Source of the DNA: Diphasiastrum complanatum
Lineage: Eukaryota > Streptophyta > Lycopodiopsida > Lycopodiales > Lycopodiaceae
Length of the DNA stretch: 64,000 nt
Reading direction: 5' to 3'
NCBI GenBank assembly: GCA_029204225.1
Contig: CM055094.1
Location: 31,719,841-31,783,840 of the forward strand
Positions 33,450-43,043 of this stretch are shown here, piece after piece. Numbering within the stretch: the first letter of the stretch is position 1; the number at the start of each line of letters is the position of its first letter. Below the pieces are notes generated by a model that had not been told where the DNA came from, ran no database searches, and saw only the letters and a program-made list of their open reading frames with translations. The position numbers and the translations under genes are program-made.

Positions 33450-34497
33450 CTACAAACTTACTACCATACAAGTAGTGTCTCCAGGTTTTAACGCTAGTGG
33501 CCTATCCATTTGTAATAGAACCGCTCCAACTGCAACATCACTTGCATCCGTTCTCACGATGTAAGATAAATCTGGATTTGCAATTTGTAACACAGGAGCT
33601 GAAACAATCATTGTTTTAAGTTTCTCAAAACATTGATTCAATTCTTCGTTCCAAACAACAGGCGGACTAGGTTGATTTCTCTTTTTCTTTTTATTATCAA
33701 ACCCTTTTGTCAGATAGTGCTGCTAACTTAGCATAATCCTCAATAAATCTCTTGAAGAAAAGTTTAAAACCTAAAAATGACTTTACTTGTCTCATAGTTC
33801 CCGAAACTGGCCACTCAATCACAATCTTGATTTTATCCTCGTCAATCTTGATCCCATTTATTGTGATTTTATGACCCAGATAAAACAACCCTTGCTTAAA
33901 AAATTCACACTTGGACTCTTTAGCATAGAGTAACTCCTGATGGAGTTTCATCAAGACGATTTTTAAGTGTTCTATGTGTTCCACCAAGGATTTAATGTAA
34001 GCGAGAATGTCGTCTTAGAATAAAACCACAAACTTCCCCAAATATGGACGAAATAAATCGTTTTGCTATAACATTGCTGGAGCATTCGTTAATCCAAATG
34101 ACAATACTAAGAATTCATAATGACCAAATCTAGAATGAAATCTTGTCTTTTGGACATCTTCCGACTTAATTCTTATTTGATGGTACCTTGTCCTGAGATC
34201 TATCTTGGTAAAATACCGTGCTCCACCCAAGCGATCTACAAGGTCATCCATCCGGGGTAATGGATATTTATTTTTGATAGTCACTTTATTAAGACCCTTG
34301 TAATCCCCACACATCCAGAAACCTCCAACTTTCTTCACTTTAAGAAGAACAGGAGCACCCCATGGTGATGTACTAGGTTGTATTTGTCCCATCCTCAGAT
34401 AGTTTTCTATTATATTTGAAATCTCTGTCTCCTCTTTCTGAGAAGACCTATAAGGTTGTCTAGAGACAGGTTGACTTCCTGGAATTAAATCAATCAT
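33450..34497 (-). pseudogene. Gypsy reverse transcriptase / RNase H pseudogene
   Basis: Leftwards on the reverse strand: [60 protein letters not shown] and [18 protein letters not shown] (34497-34066); a stop at 34066-34068; then, in the same frame, the catalytic motif whose residue before the two aspartates is a stop codon (34015-34017); FYLGHKITINGIKIDEDKIK (33987-33697); and RTDASDVAVGAVLLQ of RNase H (33641-33450). Two in-frame stops and a frame change make it dead. Integrase is absent. Confidence 0.9.
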
Positions 34498-34560
34498 GTG
34501 GTCTACTAACCTAGATAGTGGTAAACCATGAGGTAATTCAGATGGAAAAACATCCCTAAA

Positions 34561-35253
34561 TTAATTTATGGTCTGTTCTTTCACTGCTTGCTCATGATCT
34601 AAATTTACTGAGTTAAGAATTGTTGAGAATTCACAACCATTTAGATTCATTTCAAGAACATCCACAACTAGAATAACATATATTGAAAAAAACTCCATAC
34701 TCAGAATAATCCAATGATCCATTTCATTAACTATAGAAATCTGATCCAACGGATGTACAAAATTATTGCCAAATAATATAACTACCTTATCACCCTCCTT
34801 GAAAGTGAGAATATGCTTCTTCAAATCAATCAACAAAGAAGGCGACTTACTAGATAACCATTCGTAATCTAAGATTAAATTAGTACGAGCTAGGTCTAAA
34901 ACATGAAAATTAACTAATTCTATGTGTCCTTGCATCAAAACTAGGAGCTTCGGGACTTTTACGTTCCAAGTCTCCAACTTTGCTCCTGAAACTAGATAAA
35001 CCTTATATCTATGATTGTTGGCTTCAGTTTCCAAGCTAAGATTCTGCACAAGACAAGAATTAATAAAATTATGAGTTGAACCACTGTCCAATAAAATACT
35101 TACTTCCTGATCTTTAATTGTGTCAATTAAACGGAAAAGTTCATTAGGCAAGAAAGAAGTAGTACTAAAAGAACATTCACACTCACAACCAGTCAAGTTA
35201 ATTTCCAAAGTCGTACCATTGCCACCTGGGATCTCAATCATGTGAGCCGACAC
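34561..35253 (-). pseudogene. Gypsy aspartic protease region
   Basis: The reverse strand reads FRLIDTIKDQEVSILLDSGS, with active-site DSGSTHNFI, followed by NLILDYEWLSSKSPSLLIDL. This is the RVP_2 protease that precedes RT in Ty3/Gypsy pol. The frame is open over 230 codons and leads to the RT at 34497 after a stop at 34561. Confidence 0.85.
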
Positions 35254-35545
35254 TTTCTTCCTTTCTAGACAATTTCGTCATATGTCCAGGCTTCTTACAG
35301 ACGAAACATAAGTTCTCTTTCTTAGCCTTTTCCCGGGACATAGATTTCTTAAATCTCTTTCTCTTCGGCTACCTGGGTTCCGATGCTGCTTGATCTAATT
35401 CGTCAAAATATTTTGCTTGGTCTGGACCGCGCTTCTTAACCTTCTTGGTTTTCAAAATGGTTGGAATTTGCGCAAACTGCTTCCTGGATGCCACCACTGT
35501 GGAATCATATGCTTTCGCAATCCGAAACACATCTTCCAACTTAGA
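35254..35545 (-). pseudogene. Gypsy gag C-terminus with zinc knuckle
   Basis: The reverse strand encodes basic sequence and CFVCKKPGHMTKLSRKE near 35310-35260. This is a CCHC knuckle in which the final cysteine is replaced (TKLSR where TKDCR-like is usual). It is upstream of the protease in the expected order. It is cut off at about 35550 by an LTR piece. Confidence 0.7.
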
Positions 35546-35554
35546 GCTTAGAAC

Positions 35555-35819
35555 TTTAAAAAGTTTCTAACTTGGGACTTAAGATAACTTAAGATATCTT
35601 AGAATATTTCTAAGCTTAAGTTTCTTAAGTCTAAGTTCTAATCCTAAGTTTATGTTATTTTATTATTTTAAGCTTCTACCCATGGACTTACAAAACATGT
35701 GCCACAATAGAAGTTTATTGGCAAGTACTCATACGTGGGCTTACAATACACATGCCATGAAGTTTTATTTCTTTTCTTTTTTTTACTTTTGTTTCCATTG
35801 TGTTGCACAGTTGCTAACA
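35555..35819 (-). mobile_element. Truncated Gypsy LTR (5' part), reverse strand
   Basis: Reverse-strand TGTTAGCAACTG at 35819 begins a segment homologous to the first ~270 bp of the LTR at 21267, sharing AATAAAACTTC, CATGGCATGTG and the CTTAAG-rich run. It breaks off within the Gypsy gag remnant. Confidence 0.7.
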
Positions 35820-35829
35820 TCAAGCATCA

Positions 35830-36620
35830 AAGACAGTCGTCGTTTGATCAAGTTCTGAAGAGTCGGAGACATCCGTGATTTATTCAGACTGAGTGAATGA
35901 GCTAAAACAAGTAATGGAAGAGTGTAATCAATCACAATACGCAAATATCTCCGTTAGACACAGATATGAAAAAGTGTTGTTTCTATATTGCACTGAATTC
36001 TTGCCATTGAGCAAGAGCAACGTAATATGGTTATAGCCTAAAAGTCGGACATAACTCAGATGCAAATCTTTCGCTCTGTTGCACATGGCTAAATGAGAGC
36101 TGGAGATGTATTTATACAGATCCTTGTTTATTACAAGAATCATTTAACTAATCTATAATGACAAGACTAGTTTAGTCTATGTACTTGGTTGTGAAATAAT
36201 GTACAACGACATCTGTACAATGTGTGTAACAGTCCAATGGCTCGAAGTCATTGAAATGGTGAAGTTTGTTGCATATTTTGCATTCTTTGCAAACTTCGAA
36301 ATACTTCGGTCGCATACTTCGGGTTTTCCAGAAGTAGTTGAAATGATCGATCTTTGAAGTAAAACCATCCACCGGATACTTCACATATTTCCGAAGTAGT
36401 TAAAATTGCCAATCATTGAAGTAAAGTGGACTTGCCATGAAAAAATGTGAACTATGCGAAAAACAGTTCATTTTTGGAGAAAATGCGAATTTTGCGAAAA
36501 AAGGGTTCATTTCTGCAGACTGTTTGAAAACAATGATTTGATGGTTGAAGTCGTCAATGATGGCCATGTCTTCAATGTTCTTCAAATACTTTGACATTCG
36601 AACGTAGAAAAGGACATTAA
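35830..36620 (-). repeat. LTR-like relic
   Basis: Non-coding. A reverse-strand TATA-like TGTATAAATACA lies near 36115, and TTCGAAATACTTCGGTCG / GCGAAAAACAGTTCATTTTT words recall 14750-15120. Boundaries were not found. The stretch 36620-37260 shows no gene. Confidence 0.3.
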
Positions 36621-37169
36621 TGAATACCCTTTAATCCAAAAACGAAGATTACTCAAAAGGTCGCAATAGTTGCCCTTCGAGTAGTTTGACTATTTATGAT
36701 TTTGTGTAAAGTTGCAGGCATCCGGAGTGCTTTGTAAAATCCGGCTATTTTACCAAGTATCACTCTACACACAGAATGAGAGTAGCTTTGTAGGTGATGT
36801 AGTCTATGTTAAGAAACACGACTAAATATGTAGGATAACAAAACAGAAAACTGTAATTCCTGCAGGTATCAGATGAGTAGACATAAAACCAAAATAGGTT
36901 GCATCTGATCCTAGATCAATGATCATAAAAGGTACAGGAAGAATCTTGAATAAATTCTATCACCACGGAGAAAACTATGAGCTTAATTTCTAACACAATT
37001 ACAAGACTTGGTCTTGCACACATATATCTATATATAAATTTAAACTTATGTACAGTTTTGTGCATGTGTATGGGTGCACCCATGCATCCTCCTCCCCTCA
37101 CCCATACATACACATTTTCTTCACTAAAAATGATGGGAAGGGAGATGCATGTATGGGAAGAGGATGCAT

Positions 37170-37330
37170 GGCCCTCCTCCCTGTGCATGCATCCATCTTC
37201 CTCTCTCCCTCATTCCCTCCCTAGTGCACCCTCCCTCCGTGGTGCACCCTCCTTTCTCCATCACCCTTCATCTCTGTTGCGCCCTCCATGATGGTCCGCC
37301 CTTCGTGGTGCGCCCTCCATCATTGTTGCG
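37170..37330. repeat. Short degenerate repeats of CCCTCC/GTGGTGCACCCTCC type
   Basis: Pyrimidine-rich short repeats lead into the tRNA-like units. Long open frames here on both strands come from the repeat. Confidence 0.5.
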
Positions 37331-37535
37331 CCCTAACCCAACGGGGTTGGCTCAACTGGTTAGCTTGGCAACCAAAGTTTCTTTGGTCCCAGGTTCGAGC
37401 CTCTCCTTGGAAACCAAGAAGCATTGTTGCGCCCTACCCAAGGGAGTTGGCTCAATTGGTTAGCTTGACATCCAAAGTTTCTTTGGTCTCAAGTTCGAGC
37501 CTTCCCTTGGAAACCAAGAAGCATTGTTGCGCCCT
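37325..37535 (+). repeat. Tandem tRNA-like (SINE-like) units, 100-101-bp period
   Basis: Two units begin GTTGCGCCCT at 37325 and 37426, and the first bases of a third at 37526. Each has an A-box-like TGGCTCAACTGGTTAGC (TGGCTCAATTGGTTAGC in unit 2) and a B-box-like GGTTCGAGCC at 37392-37401 (AGTTCGAGCC at 37492-37501). The spacing fits an RNA polymerase III internal promoter. No full tRNA fold is evident, so a tRNA-derived SINE head or tRNA pseudogene array is likely. Confidence 0.6.
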
Positions 37536-37792
37536 CCAGATAGGTCAGGTATTGCACCCTCCATTCTCAAGATTTCTTTGTTTTGGCAAATTCCCCCCAC
37601 AATCATGAAGGCTACCTGAAGCTTTCTTGGAGTGAAACCGTCTTGGAGCATGAGAGTCTAGAAGCGGTCTTCTACCAGTAGCATAGGTGAAAGAGATGAT
37701 CCACATCTGCGAGTAATCTCTGAGATGGGGACATAAATTGTTGTTGGGGGTAAAATCCAGCGCCATGGAAGCTTTTCTTCTGCCTCAGAAAC

Positions 37793-37951
37793 GTGGGGCA
37801 GTGCCAGAAGCACTGGTACTAATCTGGGGCGTTTGTCTATGGCAACATCAGACATTTTATTTGGCAATGAGGTGGGGCAGGTGCAAGAAGCATTGGTACT
37901 GATCTGGGGCATTTGTCTATGGCAACATCAGACATCTTACTTTGCAATGAG
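37793..37951 (+). repeat. 79-80-bp tandem duplication
   Basis: GTTTGTCTATGGCAACATCA... occurs in two copies, GTGGGGCA starting at 37793 and 37872. A 1-base length difference puts the repeated peptide LSMATSDIL in different frames in the two copies, so at most one copy can lie in a continuous exon. Confidence 0.8.
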
Positions 37952-38726
37952 GTGGGGCAACAGCAAGCTAGAAGGAACGAGGACAAAGAATGGTTGAGCA
38001 TTGATCTCGATGCAGCAACAGAACCCTTTACTTCTTTGAATATTTCTCAATATACTCAGCGAATATATGATCCAGTAAAGGTTTCCTCTCCGAAAGAAAC
38101 CCATGAGCTCAAGCATGAAGTGTTTGAGGGAGAATTTACTTCTAAAAGATAAAGATTTTGTCTTGAGTCATCTGTTCTTGAGCAATGCAGGTACAGGAGA
38201 GCAATTTGCATCAACTTGGATATCGATTTTAGCTTCTAGTATGGCAGACCTTAAGGATTCCCTGATAGAAATAGAAACGTATGAAGATTTTCCAGGCTGC
38301 AAATCAGCTTATTTGAGCAGGAAAGGCGCCAGAGCTCCGAACAAGCAACTGATATACTTGGGTCTTCTGGTTCTGTGCAATGGTACCATTATCTTTTCAC
38401 CCATTCGTTGAATTTGGGTTGCTATTTTTGTTATATACAAGAACAATAAAAGATTTGGTTTCGTTATATGCCGGTTGAATATCTCCAGCAAGGATAGTTG
38501 TCCTGAGGAATCATGTTTAAGAAAAATATTATTGCAGGAGCTAAAAGCGCTGCTAGCAAATATCTGAACTGGCACCCTCGGGAAGTTTTTAGAATCCAAT
38601 TAATTTCTACTGGTCTACACCCTAAAACACATGAATTCATGTTCTATGTGATGCATCTGGAGAAAGTTCCAAGAGCTTTGGATGCCAGAATACAAGAGCA
38701 AAAGCAGATTATTTCTCAACAGCACG
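37913..38726 (+). CDS. Unrecognised multi-exon gene, 3' end lost at a Copia insertion
   Basis: Two exons are well supported: 38191-38382 and 38538-38726. The upstream acceptor AGCAATGCAG, donor ATG/GTACC and acceptor ATTGCAG join them in phase 1 with an open frame. Peptides include SSMADLKDSLIEIETYEDF, KSAYLSRKGARAPNKQLIY, KYLNWHPREVFRIQLISTGL and LEKVPRALDARIQEQKQII. An upstream exon (37913-38080 or so, with KEWLSIDLDAATEPF) is likely but its donor is uncertain. I do not recognise the family. The Copia at 38727 interrupts the last exon. Across the empty site the frame would stay open 20 more codons to a TGA at 44653-44655, but Copia-derived sequence begins at about the same place, so the true end is unclear. 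Probably a gene fragment or pseudogene. Confidence 0.4.
38722..38726 (+). repeat. Target-site duplication GCACG (left)
   Basis: Repeated exactly at 44589-44593. Confidence 0.9.
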
Positions 38727-39379
38727 TGTGAAAAATTGTCAACTAGTAGTATTTTCCTAACTTGAGATTTTGTAGGCCTATGGCCAAATAAAAGTTAGAG
38801 ATAGGTTCATACATGTATGTAGAGGCCCAAAGTATGTGTACACTACTTTTGAGGTCACATTAATTAGAGGAGGTCGAGTGTGGAGCTCTTCTATTGGCTC
38901 ATAATTTGGTGCATTCCTATTTGACCAAATTTCTAGGTATATGGGTGAATCCTATTGGACCCCAATTTTAGCCTATCATAAGACAAGTGGCCAAGAGGCA
39001 CTATGGCTGCTATAAATAGCCATCTCCACGAGTATGTACACATCTCATTTTCATTCTATTGAATGAATGTTATGCTCTTTGAAGGTCCATCTTCTTCTCT
39101 CTCACTTTTTTGTTCATATCTTGCATTCTAGCCACTAGAATTGTGATTTCTTTGTTGCTATGGCTTCACACGTGTGAAATGCAGGTTGTAGGCTCTGAAG
39201 TACGGACAGGGACAGCAAGTTTCTGTTTGTGGAAGCTTATGATCAGATTTTGATGTTTAGTTGATGTTTAGTATGCTTAACATCACAATTTCTATCATTT
39301 TTTCAATCTAGATGTGCATAACTTCCATGGCCAAGATCTTTATGAAACTTTAGCATCTTTTGGATCTGAGTTTTTCACA
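38727..39379 (+). repeat. 5' LTR of the near-intact Copia
   Basis: It starts TGTGAAAAATTGTCAACTAG and ends TTTTTCACA. A TATA box TATAAATA lies at 39011-39018, and the G-box palindrome TTCACACGTGTGAA at 39165-39178. Confidence 0.95.
39165..39178. promoter_or_regulatory. 14-bp G-box palindrome in the Copia LTR
   Basis: TTCACACGTGTGAA, about 150 bases downstream of the TATA box, so inside the transcribed part of the LTR. The 3' LTR copy is at 44374-44387. Confidence 0.7.
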
Positions 39380-39391
39380 TGGTATCAGAGC
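39380..39391 (+). other. Primer-binding site, tRNA-iMet type
   Basis: TGGTATCAGAGC begins at the base after the LTR-terminal CA. The 39392-39988 stretch that follows is untranslated leader with no gene. Confidence 0.95.
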
Positions 39392-39988
39392 ATTAGGCGG
39401 CCAAATGTGCAGGTTTTGCCAGATTTAGAAGAGATTTGTGGGCGAGTTTGCTTTTGTAGCATTCCAATCAAGCTTCTAGCTAAAAATCTTGTTGATTTAT
39501 GTGTAGAAATTGGATCTTTGTGATCAAAACATCATTTGTATGCATTTCAATTGAAGTAGGGCGAATTCCCTCTGTACTTATCAGAATAAGGAGACAAAAA
39601 TTGTTTTGGAAAGAGGGAGATGCAAGATCCAACAAGATCCTATTAGTTTTCCATTCTAGCATATAGTTTTTTGATTCAATTTCTTGCTTCTTCATGTCAA
39701 AAACTTCAAAATTGATGTAACCCTCTGATTTTCAGTTTGCTGAATGATTCAAGAGTGTATTTCAATCTTAGGAGTGAGGGAAAAGCAAGTATATTGAGGT
39801 TTGGTCTTGGTTTGATCAAGAAATCATAAAACTAGTGGCTAAAATTAAGGAAAAAGTGAGGAAAAGAGAGAAAAAATAAGGTTTTAGGTTCCAAATCTTT
39901 GTGATTTCTTCTTGTGTTTCATTTGTTGATTCAAGAGAGTGCTTAGTGCATTGGAACAGGTCAAAGATCAGAGATCAATCATTGCAAC

Positions 39989-42900
39989 ATGGCTACAAAT
40001 GGAGGCTACATGTTGGAAAGCAATGATAGGCTTACCTCCCTCAACTATTCTACTTGGAAAGTAAGGATGGAGTCTTTGCTTGAGATGAATGAGTTGATGG
40101 ATATTGTTGTAGGTGTGGAGGAGAGACCTTTGGCACCTCAAGAACAATTGAGGTATGACAAGAGGGCAAAGAAAGCCCTTCACATGATCAAGATGAATGT
40201 GACAAATGAGCTTATCAAAGAGGTTGGTAAGTGCACATCATCTAGTGAAGCTTGGGAAGCCTTGAAGAAGGTTTATGAATCCAAGTCTACTTCTAGAGTG
40301 TTGACTTTAAGAAGGCAAATCTTTTCTTGTATGCAAAAGAAGAGTGAGAATGGACATGCTTTTGTTTTGAGAGTTAAAGCATTGAATGATGAGTTAGCAT
40401 GCATTAATGATGGCATAAATAATGAGGAGCTTGTTCAAGTGATTCTCAATGGCTTGTTGGATGATCATGCTAATCTTGTTCAAAGTTATGCTATCCAAAA
40501 ATGTTTACCAAGTGTTGGAGACTTGCAAGAGGTCTTGTTGGCTGAAGAATTCAGGTTGCAAGCAAGAGTGGGAGCATCTTCTACATCTCAAGGAGGAGAA
40601 GAGGAGGCAATGTTCTCTAAAGGCAAGTTCAAGGGCAAAGGTAAAAGCAATTGGTCTAAAGGGCAAGACCAAGGTGAGCACTCTACTTTTGGCAAAAAGA
40701 AGGATAGATCTAAGCTAAAATGTTTCTATTGTGGAGTCAAAGGGCATTTTGCTAGTGATTGTTTTAAGAAAAAGAGGGATCAAGGGGAAAAGCAAACCAA
40801 TCTAACTATTGATGAGGGTGGGGATGAGCTTCTTTCAAATGATGCTTTTGTTATGTCATCTTGCTTGTTGGCTAATCATGGAGACATTGATCCTTGGTGG
40901 ATTGATAGTGGAGCCACTTCTCATATGACATATCATAAAGAGTATTTTTCATCTTTAATGGCATTTGATGGTGATAGGAAGGTAATCTATACCGCAAATG
41001 ATGGTGAGTGTGCAATCAAGGGGACTGGCACAATTCCTATTTCACTTTCTACAAATAGGAATATAGAATTGAAAGATGTTTTGCTCATTCCATCCATTAC
41101 CAAGAACTTACTTAGTGTAAGCCAAATGCTTGACAAAGGATTCAAAGTTGAGTTTGATGGTGATGCTTGCTTGATCAAAAAGGGGTGTAGTATCATTGCA
41201 AAAGGGAAAAGGCAAGGGAAATTGTTCAAGCTTGATGCATGTGTTGTTGCTAACCAAGTTGGATGCATGGCAAATGAACAAATGTCAATTCAAGAGGTAT
41301 GGCATAAAAGGATGGGACATCTCAACTACAAGGCCTTGGAGGTAATAGCCAAAAAGGAGGTAGTAAGGGGACTTCCCAAGTCTCTTACTTGCTTGAATCA
41401 TGTTTGTGAAGAATGTGCTTTGTCTAAATCACATAGATTGCCATATACTAGATCTATATCTAGATCTAAGATGCCTTTTTCTCTCTTGCATTCGGATATT
41501 CATGGTGTTACTACAATTAGCAATGGAGGTGCTAAGATGTATGTAACTTTCATTGATGATTTTAGTAGATTTTGTTGGGTTTATCTACTAAAGAGCAAGG
41601 ATGAGGTGTTTGATGTGTTTGTCAAGTTCAAAGTTGCTATTGAGACTCAATTTACAACCAAAATCAAATGCTTGAGGAGCGACAATGGTGGTGAATACAT
41701 TTCTAACAAATTCAAAGCCTTTTGCGATGAGCATGGGATCAAGAGGGAGTACACATGTCCAAGAACACCACAACAAAATGGAGTGGCCGAGAGGAAGAAT
41801 AGAACCTTGTGTGAGAGTGCAAAGGCAATGAGATTGAATGCTAATCTTCCTAAACCTTTTTGGAGTGATGCTTTGTTGTGTGCAAATTTCCTATGCAATA
41901 GATGGCCAAGTGTTGTATTGGAAGGAAAAACCCCTTTTGAAGCTTTGTTTGGTACGAAGCCTAATGTCAAGTTTCTAAGAACTTTTGGATGCATTTGCTA
42001 CTTCAACATTACTCTTGATGATAGAACTAAGGAGGATCCATCTTCAAGAAAGGGCATTTTTGTTGGTTATAGTGAAGTAAGCAAAGCATATAGGATTTAT
42101 GTTCCTTCAATCAAGAAAGTGTTCACAAGTAGGGATGTCATTTTTGATGAAGGTAACATTCCAAAAGTTGTTTCAAGTGATGATGGTGTTGTTGCAACTA
42201 ATGTGCTTGATGACAATGGAGTTGATGACACATTGGATGTGGATGTTGAAGAAGCCTCTTCAAGTCAAATTCCAAGGAGAACTCCAAGGCATAAAGTGAA
42301 ACCCTCAAGGCTCACTTATGATGGCAAAGGTAAGCAAGTGGTGGATGGATCCAACTATGCTTTCCTAACTTCTTTTGATGTACCTTCATGTGTAGATGAA
42401 GCAAGGCAAGAAGAGGAATGGATCCAAGCAATGGATCTTGAGTTTGAAGCACTTATGAAGAACAACACATGGAGATTGGTGGAGCTTCCAAAGGGCAAAA
42501 GTGCAATTGGATGCAAATGGATCTTCAAGGTAAAGACAAATCAAGATGGATCTATCAACAAGTTGAAGGCAAGGTTGGTGGCTAAAGGTTATGCTCAAGA
42601 GCATGGCATTGACTATGAGGAAACCTTTGCACCCGTGGCAAAGATGGTGAGCATAAGAGTAATCATTTCCCTTGCAACTCTTTATGGATGGGATCTTTGG
42701 CAATTAGACATTTCTAATGCTTTCTTGAATGGTGATCTTGAAGAGGAAGTCTACATGGAGCAACCCGAGAGCTATGTTTCTCATAGCAAGCCTAATCATG
42801 TGTGTTTTCTACAAAAAAGTTTGTATGGTCTTAAGCAAGCACCAAGGAGTTGGTATGCTAGGCTTAACTCTTTTCTACTTTCTCAAAACTTCACTATGAG

Positions 42901-43042
42901 TGAGTATGATCATTCACTTTACTTTAGAATTAGTGCTAATGATGTTACAATCCTTCTAATTTATGTGGATGACATTATTTTAAGTGGAGGGAACAAGGAA
43001 GATATAGAAGATATCAAGAAAGCACTAAAAAAAGGAATTTGA
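39989..43042 (+). CDS. gag-pol: Copia gag-pol polyprotein, frame up to the RT catalytic region and frameshift
   Basis: The ATG at 39989 opens 1,017 codons. In order: gag (LNYSTWKVRMESLLEMNE near residue 18; ILNGLLDDHANLVQSY); CCHC knuckle CFYCGVKGHFASDC at about 245-258; protease DSGATSHM at about 306; GAG-pre-integrase HKRMGHLNY near 438; integrase with catalytic FIDDFSRFCWVYL near 521, SDNGGEY and PQQNGVAERKNRT; and RT with QLDISNAFLNGDLEEEVYME and LIYVDDIIL near 992. The product would be processed into particle, protease, integrase and RT. The frame ends prematurely because of an A-run frameshift at 43027-43033. Without it the next frame continues the protein without loss. Confidence 0.95.
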   Translation: MATNGGYMLESNDRLTSLNYSTWKVRMESLLEMNELMDIVVGVEERPLAPQEQLRYDKRAKKALHMIKMNVTNELIKEVGKCTSSSEAWEALKKVYESKSTSRVLTLRRQIFSCMQKKSENGHAFVLRVKALNDELACINDGINNEELVQVILNGLLDDHANLVQSYAIQKCLPSVGDLQEVLLAEEFRLQARVGASSTSQGGEEEAMFSKGKFKGKGKSNWSKGQDQGEHSTFGKKKDRSKLKCFYCGVKGHFASDCFKKKRDQGEKQTNLTIDEGGDELLSNDAFVMSSCLLANHGDIDPWWIDSGATSHMTYHKEYFSSLMAFDGDRKVIYTANDGECAIKGTGTIPISLSTNRNIELKDVLLIPSITKNLLSVSQMLDKGFKVEFDGDACLIKKGCSIIAKGKRQGKLFKLDACVVANQVGCMANEQMSIQEVWHKRMGHLNYKALEVIAKKEVVRGLPKSLTCLNHVCEECALSKSHRLPYTRSISRSKMPFSLLHSDIHGVTTISNGGAKMYVTFIDDFSRFCWVYLLKSKDEVFDVFVKFKVAIETQFTTKIKCLRSDNGGEYISNKFKAFCDEHGIKREYTCPRTPQQNGVAERKNRTLCESAKAMRLNANLPKPFWSDALLCANFLCNRWPSVVLEGKTPFEALFGTKPNVKFLRTFGCICYFNITLDDRTKEDPSSRKGIFVGYSEVSKAYRIYVPSIKKVFTSRDVIFDEGNIPKVVSSDDGVVATNVLDDNGVDDTLDVDVEEASSSQIPRRTPRHKVKPSRLTYDGKGKQVVDGSNYAFLTSFDVPSCVDEARQEEEWIQAMDLEFEALMKNNTWRLVELPKGKSAIGCKWIFKVKTNQDGSINKLKARLVAKGYAQEHGIDYEETFAPVAKMVSIRVIISLATLYGWDLWQLDISNAFLNGDLEEEVYMEQPESYVSHSKPNHVCFLQKSLYGLKQAPRSWYARLNSFLLSQNFTMSEYDHSLYFRISANDVTILLIYVDDIILSGGNKEDIEDIKKALKKGI
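43027..43033 (+). other. Frameshift at a 7-A run in Copia pol
   Basis: The residues on both sides (ending IKKALKK, restarting VHDLGLLSYILGIEV) are standard Copia neighbours, and one base fewer in the run would restore the frame. It may be a true mutation or a sequencing/assembly homopolymer error. Confidence 0.85.
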
Positions 43043-43043
43043 A

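Noticed and set aside
37325-37426. A functional tRNA gene
   Set aside because: A- and B-box words are present but no acceptor stem or anticodon arm could be folded, and the unit is tandemly repeated.
36977-37608. Overlapping proline/serine-rich frames of about 100 codons on both strands
   Set aside because: They follow pyrimidine-rich short repeats and the tandem tRNA-like units; both strands are open for compositional reasons.
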